Assembly (NCBI GenBank): GCA_023453795.1
Contig: JAEXSP010000030.1
Coordinates: forward strand, 124,001 to 188,000
Direction of reading: 5' to 3'
Source: Bacillota bacterium
GTDB lineage: Bacteria; Bacillota; Clostridia; Acetivibrionales; JAEXSP01
Length of the DNA stretch: 64,000 bases
Part shown: positions 1-8,475 of the stretch, one piece after another
How the letters are laid out: each line of letters opens with the position of its first letter
How positions within the stretch are numbered: position 1 is the stretch's first letter
Made by a program: the position numbers and the translations under genes
The notes under the pieces: model-generated
What the model was told of the DNA's origin: nothing
Databases searched by the model: none
What the model saw: the letters and a program-made list of their open reading frames with translations, nothing else

Positions 1-1
1 T

Positions 2-1201
2 TCAAGAATAAAAGTAGTTTTCATAGGCCCATGTCTTTCAAAAAAGGATGAGTGTAAGGACATAAAGAACAGCGGAATCATCGATGCTGCAATTACGTTT
101 GAAGAGTTGGAGGCATGGTTTGAGGAAGAAGGTATTGACGAGAGCGCCGATCTCTCTGAGGAGCTGAAGGGAGCCAGAGAATTGAGAGCCAGAATATATC
201 CGGCACCGGGTGGAATCCTGAAAACTCTGGAGAGCAGAAACAGTAAGAGTTATCAGTGCATCAGCGTGGATGGTGTCGACCGCTGCATAAAGATACTGGA
301 CTCTATTAAGAATGACGATCTGCAGAACTATTTCATTGAGATGAACAGCTGTTCAGGAGGGTGCATAGGAGGTCCGTGCATGAAACACATCAAGGGCGGA
401 TTTTTAGAAGCCAGAAGCCGCCTGATCGGCTATGTCAAGCGTGGCTTGAGAGAAGAAAAGGTGCTGAGTACGGATGATGTAAGAGTTAGCCTCAAAAATA
501 CTTTTCATCCGGTTTCGAGAAAGGTGGAGGTTCCATCTGAGGCTGCCATACAGGCAATTCTGAACAGCATCGGAAAGTTTACAAGGGATAAGGAATTGAA
601 TTGCGGGGCGTGCGGCTATTCGAGCTGCAGAGATAAGGCTGCTGCGGTTTATAACAACAGGGCTCAGCTCCATATGTGTCTTCCGTATATGCGTGAAAGG
701 GCGGAATCCATATCAAACCTGATTTTAAGCACTACGCCAAATGCTATATTTGCCCTGAATGAAAAGCTGTCCATACAGGAAGCCAACCTTTCGGCTCAGA
801 AGCTTTTTGGCTCAAACAATATAAGTCTTGTCGGGAAAAACATATTTGAAGTGCTGGAATGTGAGGATTTTCAAACTGTTATCGACAGTAAGGAAAACAT
901 ATGTGACAAAAAATTCTACTATGAAAAATACGATATAACTGTAAGGCAGTCCATCATTTATGCACCGGAACACAATATCGTTGTTGCGATACTGCAGGAT
1001 ATATCGGATGAAGAAAAATACATCCAACAGATGCACAGTGTACGTGAAAAAAACGTTGAGCTTGCACAAAAGGTTATTGAAAAGCAAATGAGGGTTGCCC
1101 AGGAAATAGCAAGTCTTCTGGGGGAAACAACAGCAGAAACCAAGGTCGTACTTACCAAGCTCAAGAAATCAATCATGTCGGAAATGGGTGAGGCCAAATG
1201 A
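2..1201 (+). CDS. Sensory-type [FeFe] hydrogenase with PAS domain (5' truncated by window)
   Basis: The reading frame is open from base 2, so the gene begins outside the window; an internal ATG at 107 is not the real start. The visible part holds the end of the H-cluster domain: a GPCLSKKDEC motif (second cysteine motif of [FeFe] hydrogenases) and NSCSGGCIGGPC (third motif, CX3C). Then comes a four-cysteine 4Fe-4S segment (CGACGYSSC followed by a later Cys) and a PAS domain before a helical tail. Known family: group C/D hydrogenases thought to sense H2 or redox state rather than to make H2 in bulk. Its stop overlaps the start of the following phosphatase gene (ATGA), so the two are translationally coupled. 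The sensor role is inferred from architecture. Confidence 0.85.
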   Translation, partial: SRIKVVFIGPCLSKKDECKDIKNSGIIDAAITFEELEAWFEEEGIDESADLSEELKGARELRARIYPAPGGILKTLESRNSKSYQCISVDGVDRCIKILDSIKNDDLQNYFIEMNSCSGGCIGGPCMKHIKGGFLEARSRLIGYVKRGLREEKVLSTDDVRVSLKNTFHPVSRKVEVPSEAAIQAILNSIGKFTRDKELNCGACGYSSCRDKAAAVYNNRAQLHMCLPYMRERAESISNLILSTTPNAIFALNEKLSIQEANLSAQKLFGSNNISLVGKNIFEVLECEDFQTVIDSKENICDKKFYYEKYDITVRQSIIYAPEHNIVVAILQDISDEEKYIQQMHSVREKNVELAQKVIEKQMRVAQEIASLLGETTAETKVVLTKLKKSIMSEMGEAK

Positions 1202-2370
1202 GCTTATATATAGATACCGGCTATGAGAGCTTAAATAAGAAGAATGAGGAGCTTTGCGGGGACAAAGTTGAGATCATAAGGAATGACAACTCGGTTGTAG
1301 TAGTGCTGGCAGATGGCCTCGGGAGCGGTGTTAAGGCCAATATCCTGGCTACGCTTACCGCTAAAATCATAGGGACCATGATGGCAAACGGCTCCAGCAT
1401 TGATGAGGCGGTGGAGACGATAGCATATACACTCCCTGTTTGCCGGGAAAGGGGAATTGCCTATTCAACCTTTTCAATCCTGCAGGTGTTCAATTCGGGA
1501 GAAGGCTATCTGGTGGAATTTGATAATCCGGCCGTATTCAGGCTTAGAAAAGGCAAGCCTTTTGAAATAGATACAACTACAAGGGTTATAAGCGACAAAA
1601 TTATCAAGGAAGGCAGATTTACAGTTACACCGGACGATATTTTCATTATGGCAAGCGACGGTGTTATACATGCAGGCATAGGCCAGACACTGAACCTCGG
1701 ATGGCAGTGGGAAAATGTTTCCGAGTATATTCAGAGGACCTATAAGGCCGATATGTCGGCAAAAACCATTACAAAGCTTTTGCTTTCCGTATGTGACAAC
1801 CTTTATGCCAATGAACCCGGGGACGACACCACTGTTGTTACGGTAAACATAAGAAAACCCCTGAAATTAAGCATTATGGTAGGTCCGCCGATTGATTCGG
1901 GTGAAGACTGTGATATCATTTCTGCATTCACTGCCATGCAGGGTAAAAAGGTGGTTTGCGGGGGTACGACTTCTCAAATCGTTGCAAGGGAACTGGGCAA
2001 AGAAATCAGAACCAATTTTGACTATTACAACCCCAGTGTGCCGCCTACAGCGGAAATTGACGGCATTGACCTTACGACAGAAGGAATATTGACTTTACGA
2101 AAAACCCTTGAGCATATTAAAGCCTTTGAATCCTCCGAAAGCAGTATGAAGGACTTCCTAAGCCTCAATAACAAGGACGGAGCCTCAAAGCTTGCAAAGA
2201 TTCTTTTGGAAGAGAGCACAAACATACATTTTATCGTTGGGAGAGCAATGAATCCGGCCCATCAGAATCCGGAATTTCCGCTGAATCTAAGCCTGAAGCT
2301 CAAGCTTGTAGAAGAAATTGTGATATACCTTAGAAAACTAGGTAAGCAAGTTAGCCTTGAATACCATTAA
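1198..2370 (+). CDS. SpoIIE-family PP2C-type serine phosphatase
   Basis: A 390-residue protein with the PP2C/SpoIIE fold: LADGLGSG near residue 40, MASDGVIHAG near residue 150 and GDDTTV near 205 supply the metal-binding aspartates. The last 170 residues after the phosphatase domain are an additional domain that I do not recognise. The start overlaps the stop of the sensory hydrogenase by 4 bases. Such phosphatases are commonly placed with sensory [FeFe] hydrogenases; the likely job is to pass the H2/redox signal on by dephosphorylating a serine or threonine on a partner. No kinase or anti-sigma partner is visible in the window. The adhE gene follows after 47 bases with no terminator, suggesting one transcript. 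Confidence 0.85.
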   Translation: MSLYIDTGYESLNKKNEELCGDKVEIIRNDNSVVVVLADGLGSGVKANILATLTAKIIGTMMANGSSIDEAVETIAYTLPVCRERGIAYSTFSILQVFNSGEGYLVEFDNPAVFRLRKGKPFEIDTTTRVISDKIIKEGRFTVTPDDIFIMASDGVIHAGIGQTLNLGWQWENVSEYIQRTYKADMSAKTITKLLLSVCDNLYANEPGDDTTVVTVNIRKPLKLSIMVGPPIDSGEDCDIISAFTAMQGKKVVCGGTTSQIVARELGKEIRTNFDYYNPSVPPTAEIDGIDLTTEGILTLRKTLEHIKAFESSESSMKDFLSLNNKDGASKLAKILLEESTNIHFIVGRAMNPAHQNPEFPLNLSLKLKLVEEIVIYLRKLGKQVSLEYH

Positions 2371-2417
2371 TTTTATAGATGAGTGTTAAAAAAATAACAA
2401 AGTTGGAGGGCGAGCGT

Positions 2418-5048
2418 ATGAGCGAAAAGAATAAAAATAATCAAATCCCGGAGCAGGATAATGTAAAGAAGGCAATTGACAGCCTTGTGATAAGGGCTAA
2501 GACAGCACTTGAGAAATTTATGAGCTATGATCAGGAGAAAATTGATGAAATCGTAAAAGCAATGGCAATGAGCGGGTTGGACGAACATATGCACCTTGCG
2601 CGACTGGCAGTTGATGAAACAGGACGCGGGGTCTACGAAGATAAGATTACCAAAAACATATTTTCTACAGAATACATTTACCACAGCATCAAGTATGACA
2701 AAACCGTGGGGATCATAAATGACAATGAAAATGAAGACTACTATGAAGTTGCCGAACCCGTTGGTGTTATCGCAGCTGTAACTCCGGTTACAAACCCGAC
2801 ATCCACAACTATGTTTAAGGCCATCATTGCTATCAAAACAAGAAATCCGATTATATTTGCATTCCACCCCTCTGCGCAAAAATGCAGTGCGGAGGCGGCA
2901 AGAGTGCTGAGAGACGCGGCTGTAGCAGCAGGCGCCCCGGAGGATTGCATACTTTGGGTTGAAAAACCATCTATTGAAGCAACTCAATTCCTTATGAACC
3001 ACAGCGGTGTTTCCCTGATTCTTGCAACCGGCGGCGCAGGAATGGTTCAGGCCGCATACAGCACCGGCAAGCCTGCCCTTGGCGTTGGACCGGGCAACGT
3101 ACCGTGCTATATTGAGAAAACGGCTAATGTTAAGAGAGCTGCAACCGACCTCATATTGTCAAAAACCTTTGACAACGGTATGATTTGTGCTTCCGAGCAG
3201 GGTGTGATAGTTGACAGGGAGATTTCAGAGGAGTTTGAGGCCTTTATGAAATATAATTCCTGCTACTTCCTGAATGTGGACGAAACAGGCAAGCTTGCCA
3301 AAACTGCGATAGATTCTGCTAAATGTGCCATGAATCCCAATGTAGTAGGGCAATCGGCATACACAATAGCAAAGATGGCAGGGATCAATGTACCCGAAGA
3401 TACAAAGATACTGATTGCCAGACAGGAGGATGTGGGGCCTGAATACCCACTTTCCAGAGAAAAGCTCAGTCCTATTCTTGCATACTACATTGTGGACTCT
3501 GCTGAGGAAGGAATAAGGAAAGCAGAGCAGATGGTCGAATTCGGAGGCTTGGGACACTCTGCCGTCGTACACTCTCAGGACGAAAATGTCATACAGGAAT
3601 TTTCGAAAAGGCTGAAGGCGGGCCGTGTCATAGTTAATTCCCCATCAACTCACGGGGCAATAGGAGACATTTACAATACGAATATACCTTCGCTTACGCT
3701 TGGCTGCGGGTCATTCGGCAAGAATTCGACAACCCAGAACGTGTCTGCGGCAAACCTTATTAATAAAAAGAGAGTGGCGAGGAGAAGAAAGAATATGCAG
3801 TGGTTTAAAATTCCCGAAAAAATATATTTTGAATTCGGCGCTACCCAGTATCTCGAAAAGATGCCGGATATATCAAAGGCATTTATTGTTACCGATCCGT
3901 TTATGGTTAAGCTCGGATATGTCGACAAGGTGCTTTACTACCTGAGGAAAAGACAGCAGTATGTCCACTGCGAGATATTCTCGGATGTGGAACCGGATCC
4001 TTCCGTAGAGACAATAATGAGGGGCTGCGAGCTGATGAACAAGTTTAAGCCGGATGTGATCATTGCACTGGGCGGCGGCTCAGCAATGGATGCTGCTAAA
4101 GGCATGTGGCTGTTCTATGAACACCCGGATACGGACTTCAATTCATTAAGGCTTAAATTCATGGATATCCGCAAAAGAGTTTATAAATTTCCGAAGCTGG
4201 GGAGCAAGGCAAAGCTTGTGGCAATACCGACTACTTCGGGAACAGGCTCCGAGGTTACATCCTTTGCGGTCATTACAGACAAAAAGAAGAATGTGAAATA
4301 TCCTTTGGCTGATTATGAGCTGACTCCCGATGTTGCAATTATTGATCCGGAATATGTCATGTCCGTGCCGCCCTCTGTAACAGCAGACACAGGACTGGAC
4401 GTGCTGACTCATGCGATAGAAGCCTATGTTTCGGTTCTGGCATCCGACTTTACAGACGGATTGGCAATAAAGGCGATCCAGCTTGTATTCGAATACCTGC
4501 CGAGAGCATATAAAAACGGCAGTGATGCGGTAGCGAGAGAAAAAATGCATAATGCCTCCTGCATTGCGGGAATGGCCTTTACAAATGCCTTCCTTGGAAT
4601 CAACCACAGCCTTGCCCACAAGCTTGGCGGGGAATTTCATATACCGCATGGAAGAGCCAATGCCGTGCTGCTCCCATACGTAATAGAATACAATGCCCAG
4701 AAGCCAACGAAATTTGTGTCCTTCCCGAAATATGAGACTTTCGTAGCAGATAAGAAATACGCAGAGATAGCGAAAGCATTAGACCTCCCTGCAGCAACAA
4801 CCGAGGAGGGAGTACAGAGCCTCATTAAAGCAGTCAGAGGGCTTATGAAAGAGGTAAATATGCCGGCAACGATAGCCGAGTGCAAGGTCGATGAAAAGGA
4901 ATTCCATGCAAAGGCTGCAGAACTTGCAGATAAGGCTTTTGAGGACCAATGCACCACCGCAAATCCAAGACTTCCGCTCGTAAGCGAGCTTGAAAAGATA
5001 TATCTGAAGGCATTTAAGGGCTCTGAAGAAAAGAAAAGCAACCGGTAA
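2418..5048 (+). CDS. adhE: Bifunctional acetaldehyde/alcohol dehydrogenase AdhE
   Basis: Converts acetyl-CoA to acetaldehyde and then ethanol with NADH, the main ethanol route of fermenting clostridia. The N-terminal half is an aldehyde dehydrogenase domain with the catalytic Cys at about residue 257 (MICASEQ). The C-terminal half is an iron-dependent alcohol dehydrogenase with GGGSAMDAAK nucleotide-binding motif and the iron-binding histidine segment ending HSLAHKLGGEFHIPHG. I chose the ATG at 2418 because TTGGAGGG lies 7-8 bases upstream; this gives 876 residues, the normal family length. An in-frame ATG 13 codons upstream (2379) lacks a binding site. It sits between the phosphatase and a TnpB-like gene on the same strand with short gaps. 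Confidence 0.96.
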   Translation: MSEKNKNNQIPEQDNVKKAIDSLVIRAKTALEKFMSYDQEKIDEIVKAMAMSGLDEHMHLARLAVDETGRGVYEDKITKNIFSTEYIYHSIKYDKTVGIINDNENEDYYEVAEPVGVIAAVTPVTNPTSTTMFKAIIAIKTRNPIIFAFHPSAQKCSAEAARVLRDAAVAAGAPEDCILWVEKPSIEATQFLMNHSGVSLILATGGAGMVQAAYSTGKPALGVGPGNVPCYIEKTANVKRAATDLILSKTFDNGMICASEQGVIVDREISEEFEAFMKYNSCYFLNVDETGKLAKTAIDSAKCAMNPNVVGQSAYTIAKMAGINVPEDTKILIARQEDVGPEYPLSREKLSPILAYYIVDSAEEGIRKAEQMVEFGGLGHSAVVHSQDENVIQEFSKRLKAGRVIVNSPSTHGAIGDIYNTNIPSLTLGCGSFGKNSTTQNVSAANLINKKRVARRRKNMQWFKIPEKIYFEFGATQYLEKMPDISKAFIVTDPFMVKLGYVDKVLYYLRKRQQYVHCEIFSDVEPDPSVETIMRGCELMNKFKPDVIIALGGGSAMDAAKGMWLFYEHPDTDFNSLRLKFMDIRKRVYKFPKLGSKAKLVAIPTTSGTGSEVTSFAVITDKKKNVKYPLADYELTPDVAIIDPEYVMSVPPSVTADTGLDVLTHAIEAYVSVLASDFTDGLAIKAIQLVFEYLPRAYKNGSDAVAREKMHNASCIAGMAFTNAFLGINHSLAHKLGGEFHIPHGRANAVLLPYVIEYNAQKPTKFVSFPKYETFVADKKYAEIAKALDLPAATTEEGVQSLIKAVRGLMKEVNMPATIAECKVDEKEFHAKAAELADKAFEDQCTTANPRLPLVSELEKIYLKAFKGSEEKKSNR

Positions 5049-5072
5049 AAAGTAAAGGAAGGATTATGACCG

Positions 5073-6542
5073 ATGGGCTTAAGAACAGTGGTCCTAAAAC
5101 TTCATAAACCGACCAAAGCCAAACAGAAAATTATTGATAAGGCTTTAGCCGATTATAACAATGCATTTTGTTATCTAATGGATAAAGCCTTCTCCAACAT
5201 ACCTGACCTGGAAAGATTCCGCGGGAAAGACGGCCGTTTCAATTCTCTGGCACTGTCAAAATGGGTTGACAAGGACATTGGCAGGGAATTGAACGGGTTT
5301 GGTGTGCAGCCTTTTAAGGATTCTCTTAGGCTTGAATTCGGAACAGCAGCCGAAGGCTGCCTCCGGCTGGGAAACGGTATGAAAAGAAAGGATATCGGAA
5401 AGCCAAGGCCTATATATTTCTGCCGTTATGACACCAAAAGGAACTACTGCCTTCTGTATAATGCTGAAAAGGACAGGTACTATGCCAAGCTTTATTTGCT
5501 GAACGGGTCCAATGCCAGAGGATTACCGGAGCATTCGGGATATCATGAAAGACTGGTGCATATCCATAAGGACTGCAGCGTGCTGGAGAGAACAGGAAGA
5601 AGGGAAGCTTTTATCGTTGTACCCCTGGATTTCGGCTTATGGCAGGAGAAGATACTCAAGGAGGCTGCAAAGGCGCCTGAAAGCTTCAGGACGGCAAGGC
5701 TCTTTGAAAAGGACGGTGAGTATTATCTGGCCGTATCCATCGAAACCGGTGATAAGGAAAACATAAAACCCGAAACTTTTATGAGTGTTTCCAGAGGAAT
5801 CAAAAACAGGCTATGCTTTACGGTATTAAATGAGGATGGAGAAATACTGTCCCAAGGTTTGGCGGATAATGCCATTAGTAGTGGGAGCATAAAGGGGATA
5901 TCAATAAATGAGCTGCATGCAGCAGCAAATTTTATTGTTGATATAGCCGCGGATTATAAGGCTCAAGTGATTGTTCAAAACCTTCCTGAGAGGGGAGACA
6001 AGTTAAGTTGGACAGAGAACGGGCAGGACTGGCTGCAGCCTGAATATAAACGGGGGGATTATAACCGCCTGATCAGGCTTCTGGACTACAAGCTTTCCTG
6101 GAAGTGCCTGCCGAAGCCTGTAAGAGTGAGTCCCGTAGGTATGTTTTATACCTGCGCGGACTGCGGCATGAATTCGAAGGGGAATCGGCTTAATAAAGAC
6201 TTTTTCATTTGCACCAGATGCGGCTCGGCGATGGAAATAGACAAGCTGGGAAGCTTAAATCTGGCCAGGAAGCTGATTGCTTACAGGGCTTCGAAAATAA
6301 GAGTCAAGGTTTCCAAGACGGAGGATGGAGTGGTCTTCACCAATAGAATTCTTGGACTGGAGCTTTTCAGCGGCTATAGGGAAAACCAGCTGAACCGCCT
6401 TAAGAATGAAATTGAAAGAATCATTCAAAGTGCAGAAGGGGAAAGCAAAGCTTCAAGCGAAAGAGCACAAGTGAGAAAAATGAGCGTTTTAAGAAAAATG
6501 AAGAGTGCCGTTGATTTTATGGAACTGATAGAATATATTTAA
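5073..6542 (+). CDS. TnpB/Cas12-like protein with degenerate RuvC site (TldR-like)
   Basis: A 489-residue IS605 OrfB/TnpB homologue. Visible: an N-terminal beta segment typical of TnpB (residues 4-30), the LLDYKLSWK segment (337-344), a zinc ribbon with C361, C364, C380 and C383, and the third RuvC motif with D390. The first RuvC motif, normally IDLGI, reads VSRGI, so the catalytic Asp is Ser240. The second, normally VEDL, reads VQNL, so the Glu is Gln302. Two of three nuclease acids are therefore missing. There is a helical tail of about 75 residues beyond the last motif. No TnpA and no element ends are seen. The start has AAGGAAGG 10 bases upstream and lies 24 bases after adhE, so it is probably co-transcribed. 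Nuclease-dead TnpB homologues (TldRs) are known RNA-guided repressors; that role here is inferred. Confidence 0.8.
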   Translation: MGLRTVVLKLHKPTKAKQKIIDKALADYNNAFCYLMDKAFSNIPDLERFRGKDGRFNSLALSKWVDKDIGRELNGFGVQPFKDSLRLEFGTAAEGCLRLGNGMKRKDIGKPRPIYFCRYDTKRNYCLLYNAEKDRYYAKLYLLNGSNARGLPEHSGYHERLVHIHKDCSVLERTGRREAFIVVPLDFGLWQEKILKEAAKAPESFRTARLFEKDGEYYLAVSIETGDKENIKPETFMSVSRGIKNRLCFTVLNEDGEILSQGLADNAISSGSIKGISINELHAAANFIVDIAADYKAQVIVQNLPERGDKLSWTENGQDWLQPEYKRGDYNRLIRLLDYKLSWKCLPKPVRVSPVGMFYTCADCGMNSKGNRLNKDFFICTRCGSAMEIDKLGSLNLARKLIAYRASKIRVKVSKTEDGVVFTNRILGLELFSGYRENQLNRLKNEIERIIQSAEGESKASSERAQVRKMSVLRKMKSAVDFMELIEYI

Positions 6543-6580
6543 TTATTCAACTTTCATTTTTAAAGAGGGAAAGTTGTATA

Positions 6581-6676
6581 TAGATTTGTGCTGTTGCTGC
6601 CGCACCATTTCCTTGATTAAAGGAAAGCTTACCGCGTAAGCCGCCGATCCATCGGTGTGAAAGTGCAGCTATCTAG
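6581..6676 (+). ncRNA. Structured RNA candidate downstream of the TnpB-like gene
   Basis: Between the TnpB-like stop and its terminator the sequence can fold as a multi-branched structure. Outer pairs are 6581-6585 with 6671-6675 (TAGAT/ATCTA) and 6590-6593 with 6666-6669 (GCTG/CAGC). Inside are three hairpins in succession: 6608-6614 with 6620-6626 (7 bp), 6627-6632 with 6636-6641 (6 bp, GCTTAC/GTAAGC) and 6642-6647 with 6652-6657 (6 bp with one wobble). It does not match any riboswitch consensus I know. TnpB and TldR guide RNAs are encoded at and just beyond the 3' end of their gene, so this is the expected place for one. The guide boundary cannot be set from sequence alone. Confidence 0.5.
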
Positions 6677-6678
6677 AA

Positions 6679-6718
6679 AATAACCCTGTGAAAGAATTTT
6701 TCATGGGGTTATTTTTTT
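6679..6718 (+). terminator. Rho-independent terminator
   Basis: A 15-bp stem with two G-T wobbles (6679-6693 with 6699-6713), a 5-base loop and a T-run. It ends the adhE/TnpB-like transcript just past the structured RNA candidate. Confidence 0.9.
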
Positions 6719-6745
6719 ATACCAATATATTTTACCAACCATTGA

Positions 6746-7468
6746 TTAAAGCTCTATTGCAGATTTTGGCTTGTAAATATTAAATAAGCTGATGGCTAAT
6801 ATTAATATTATTACAGCACCCCAAACAGCTCTGATTCCAAGATTTATCGTCAGCAATCCTCCTAAGAAAGCCCCCAGTAAAAATGAAAAGATAATTGTGA
6901 AAAAGCGGATTGATTTGACAGCCGATTTAACATCTTTCCGGGTATAGGCAATATACGCTGCCTGTGAGGCTGAATGCAGGTTTCCTGTAGACATTGTGGT
7001 GCTATATGGAGAATCAACAAGCTTACGGAAAGAAGATACTTGTACCGAAGCAACAAATGAAATCGTAACAGTTACTACAATATTCGGAACAGAATCAGGA
7101 ATAAACCCAACTGCAAAAAGGATAACACTTTCCAGAATTAAAACTGCCCGTTTCCAACCTAAAATAGATAATTGTGATGAATTGTTTTTTATCCATTCGG
7201 AAACAATTACACCGACTATAAAAGCCAGAATAGGCGGAATATGAACCAGGGCTTGCTGCCATTCTTGCTGAGAAGCATATACGCCTACAAGAACAATATT
7301 TCCGGTTTGGGCATTAGCAAAAACGCCGCCTCTGCCTATAAATGTATATGCATCCAAGAACCCGCCGACGATTGCAAGAAGTATACCGAACTGTACAGAT
7401 TCATGGAATGCATTCTGCATAAATAATATATCGATTTTTGCCTTTACTGTGTGAAAAAACTTACTCAT
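6746..7468 (-). CDS. DUF1275 (YoaK-type) membrane protein
   Basis: A 240-residue integral membrane protein with about six to seven hydrophobic segments and the family's typical N-terminal region, including GGFLDAYTFIGRGGVFANAQ (about residues 36-55) followed by TGN. The family is widespread and its substrate is unknown. The gene converges on the adhE/TnpB-like operon, separated by its terminator, and stands alone. No transport role can be assigned from the sequence. Confidence 0.85.
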   Translation of the reverse strand: MSKFFHTVKAKIDILFMQNAFHESVQFGILLAIVGGFLDAYTFIGRGGVFANAQTGNIVLVGVYASQQEWQQALVHIPPILAFIVGVIVSEWIKNNSSQLSILGWKRAVLILESVILFAVGFIPDSVPNIVVTVTISFVASVQVSSFRKLVDSPYSTTMSTGNLHSASQAAYIAYTRKDVKSAVKSIRFFTIIFSFLLGAFLGGLLTINLGIRAVWGAVIILILAISLFNIYKPKSAIEL

Positions 7469-7863
7469 AAGGATTAAGCTCCACCTTTATAACCATTAAT
7501 ATGTATAATGCTCGTGTTTTTAAATTCACGACCTCTTTCCGCCGGAAGCTTTCAGGTATTATCTTTTTATATGTTTTATTATAGTTCTTCTTCAGGGAAA
7601 TTCAACCTAAGCATGGGGATGAGTTTTTCAACCCAGAGCGTGTTACATATCCTGTGTTGAAATCAGGACAAATTTTTTTATGCCAAATACCTCCAAAAGC
7701 AAACCTTATCTAATAATGCAAAAGTCGCAAAAGCTTTAAAATCAGCCTTTAGAATGTTGTTGCTGCATATTAATGGAGGTAGTAAAATTATATTGTCAAT
7801 TAATTAACAAAGTAGTTGCTGCTTAGAAAACTAAAAAATTCAAATATAAAGGAGTGTGCAGGT
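7469..7863. other. Intergenic region, 395 bases, no gene seen
   Basis: Separates the divergent DUF1275 gene and the small Cys-containing protein gene. AT-rich, with no ORF of coding character. It must carry both promoters, but I could not pick a convincing -35/-10 pair. Confidence 0.5.
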
Positions 7864-8136
7864 ATGAAGCTGGAATTGGATGTTTACAGTGTGATATGTG
7901 AAACAAAAATGTTTGTGGTTAACGGGATTAAGGCAAACTACAAAGACTTCGGCGAAAAATACGATACATCACCGGACACGAGAAAGCCCAATAGCTGCGG
8001 TAATATGAAGTTTATACCAAGGATACCTACCGAACAGGTACTTAATAAATACGGCATCACAAAGAATGAATACAGGCATATATGCGAGTTGCTCAGGTCG
8101 TGTGTTTCCTTCGGAACATGCAGGCTTTGCGGATAA
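7864..8136 (+). CDS. Small unknown protein with Cys-rich C-terminus
   Basis: A 90-residue protein I do not recognise. The ATG at 7864 is preferred because AAAGGAG lies about 8-9 bases upstream; an in-frame upstream start at 7816 has no binding site. The C-terminus ends in CVSFGTCRLCG, and there is another Cys in the middle (NSCGN), which could bind a metal or form disulfides. No signal peptide or membrane segment. It stands alone and is followed by a hairpin terminator candidate. Confidence 0.6.
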   Translation: MKLELDVYSVICETKMFVVNGIKANYKDFGEKYDTSPDTRKPNSCGNMKFIPRIPTEQVLNKYGITKNEYRHICELLRSCVSFGTCRLCG

Positions 8137-8150
8137 ATTGACACCACTCT

Positions 8151-8179
8151 GGGGTTAACATATGTTAGCTCCTTTTTTT
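8151..8179. terminator. Terminator candidate
   Basis: An inverted repeat around GTTAAC/GTTAGC (8151-8172) followed on the plus strand by a run of seven T. It lies between two convergent small genes. Confidence 0.55.
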
Positions 8180-8183
8180 ATTT

Positions 8184-8396
8184 CTAATACCCGATATCAA
8201 AGCTGAAGGGAATATCTTCGGAGATAAGCCTGTAAAGCGTTTGCCATATCTTTTTGTCCGCATCCAGGATAAGGGTATCGGAAGCTTTGCTGTAAACGGT
8301 AGCATAGCCAAGGAATCTATCGTTTTCTGTCAATGCAATAAGGTCCCCTTCTTTCAGATGCTCATACTTTGCTTTGTTCGGAACTGTAATTAACAT
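8184..8396 (-). CDS. Small unknown protein, 70 residues
   Basis: Reads MLITVPNKAKYEHLKEGDLI at the N-terminus; no family recognised. No membrane segment or signal peptide. The ribosome binding site AAAGGAGG is 6 bases from the ATG, unusually strong, but it falls inside a 14-bp inverted repeat (separate entry), so translation may be controlled. The gene lies 79 bases downstream of the VWA gene on the same strand and could be the last gene of that operon; no terminator is seen between them. Confidence 0.6.
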   Translation of the reverse strand: MLITVPNKAKYEHLKEGDLIALTENDRFLGYATVYSKASDTLILDADKKIWQTLYRLISEDIPFSFDIGY

Positions 8397-8403
8397 GCTA
8401 ATC

Positions 8404-8446
8404 CTCCTTTGACTATATTACTTAATAGTGAGTATAGTCAAAGGAG
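8404..8446 (-). promoter_or_regulatory. 14-bp hairpin sequestering the Shine-Dalgarno of the 70-residue gene
   Basis: Bases 8404-8417 and 8433-8446 are a perfect 14-bp inverted repeat with a 15-base loop. In the minus-strand mRNA the 3' arm contains the AAAGGAG of the ribosome binding site for the gene starting at 8396. No T-run follows, so it is not a typical terminator. It could be an RNA switch, an RNA thermometer, or a DNA operator. Confidence 0.6.
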
Positions 8447-8475
8447 ATCAGATTTATTACAAACAAAATATAAAA

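Noticed and set aside
2373..3002. Minus-strand 209-residue ORF inside adhE
   Set aside because: Antisense shadow of a well-supported gene, with no recognisable domain.
6627..6641. ACCGCG motif resembling a T-box
   Set aside because: The full TGG-ACCGCG box, specifier stem and a downstream plus-strand aminoacyl-tRNA or amino acid gene are missing; ACCGC is part of a local hairpin.
5073..6720. Active IS200/IS605 element
   Set aside because: No TnpA gene, no element end hairpins were recognised, and the RuvC site is broken.
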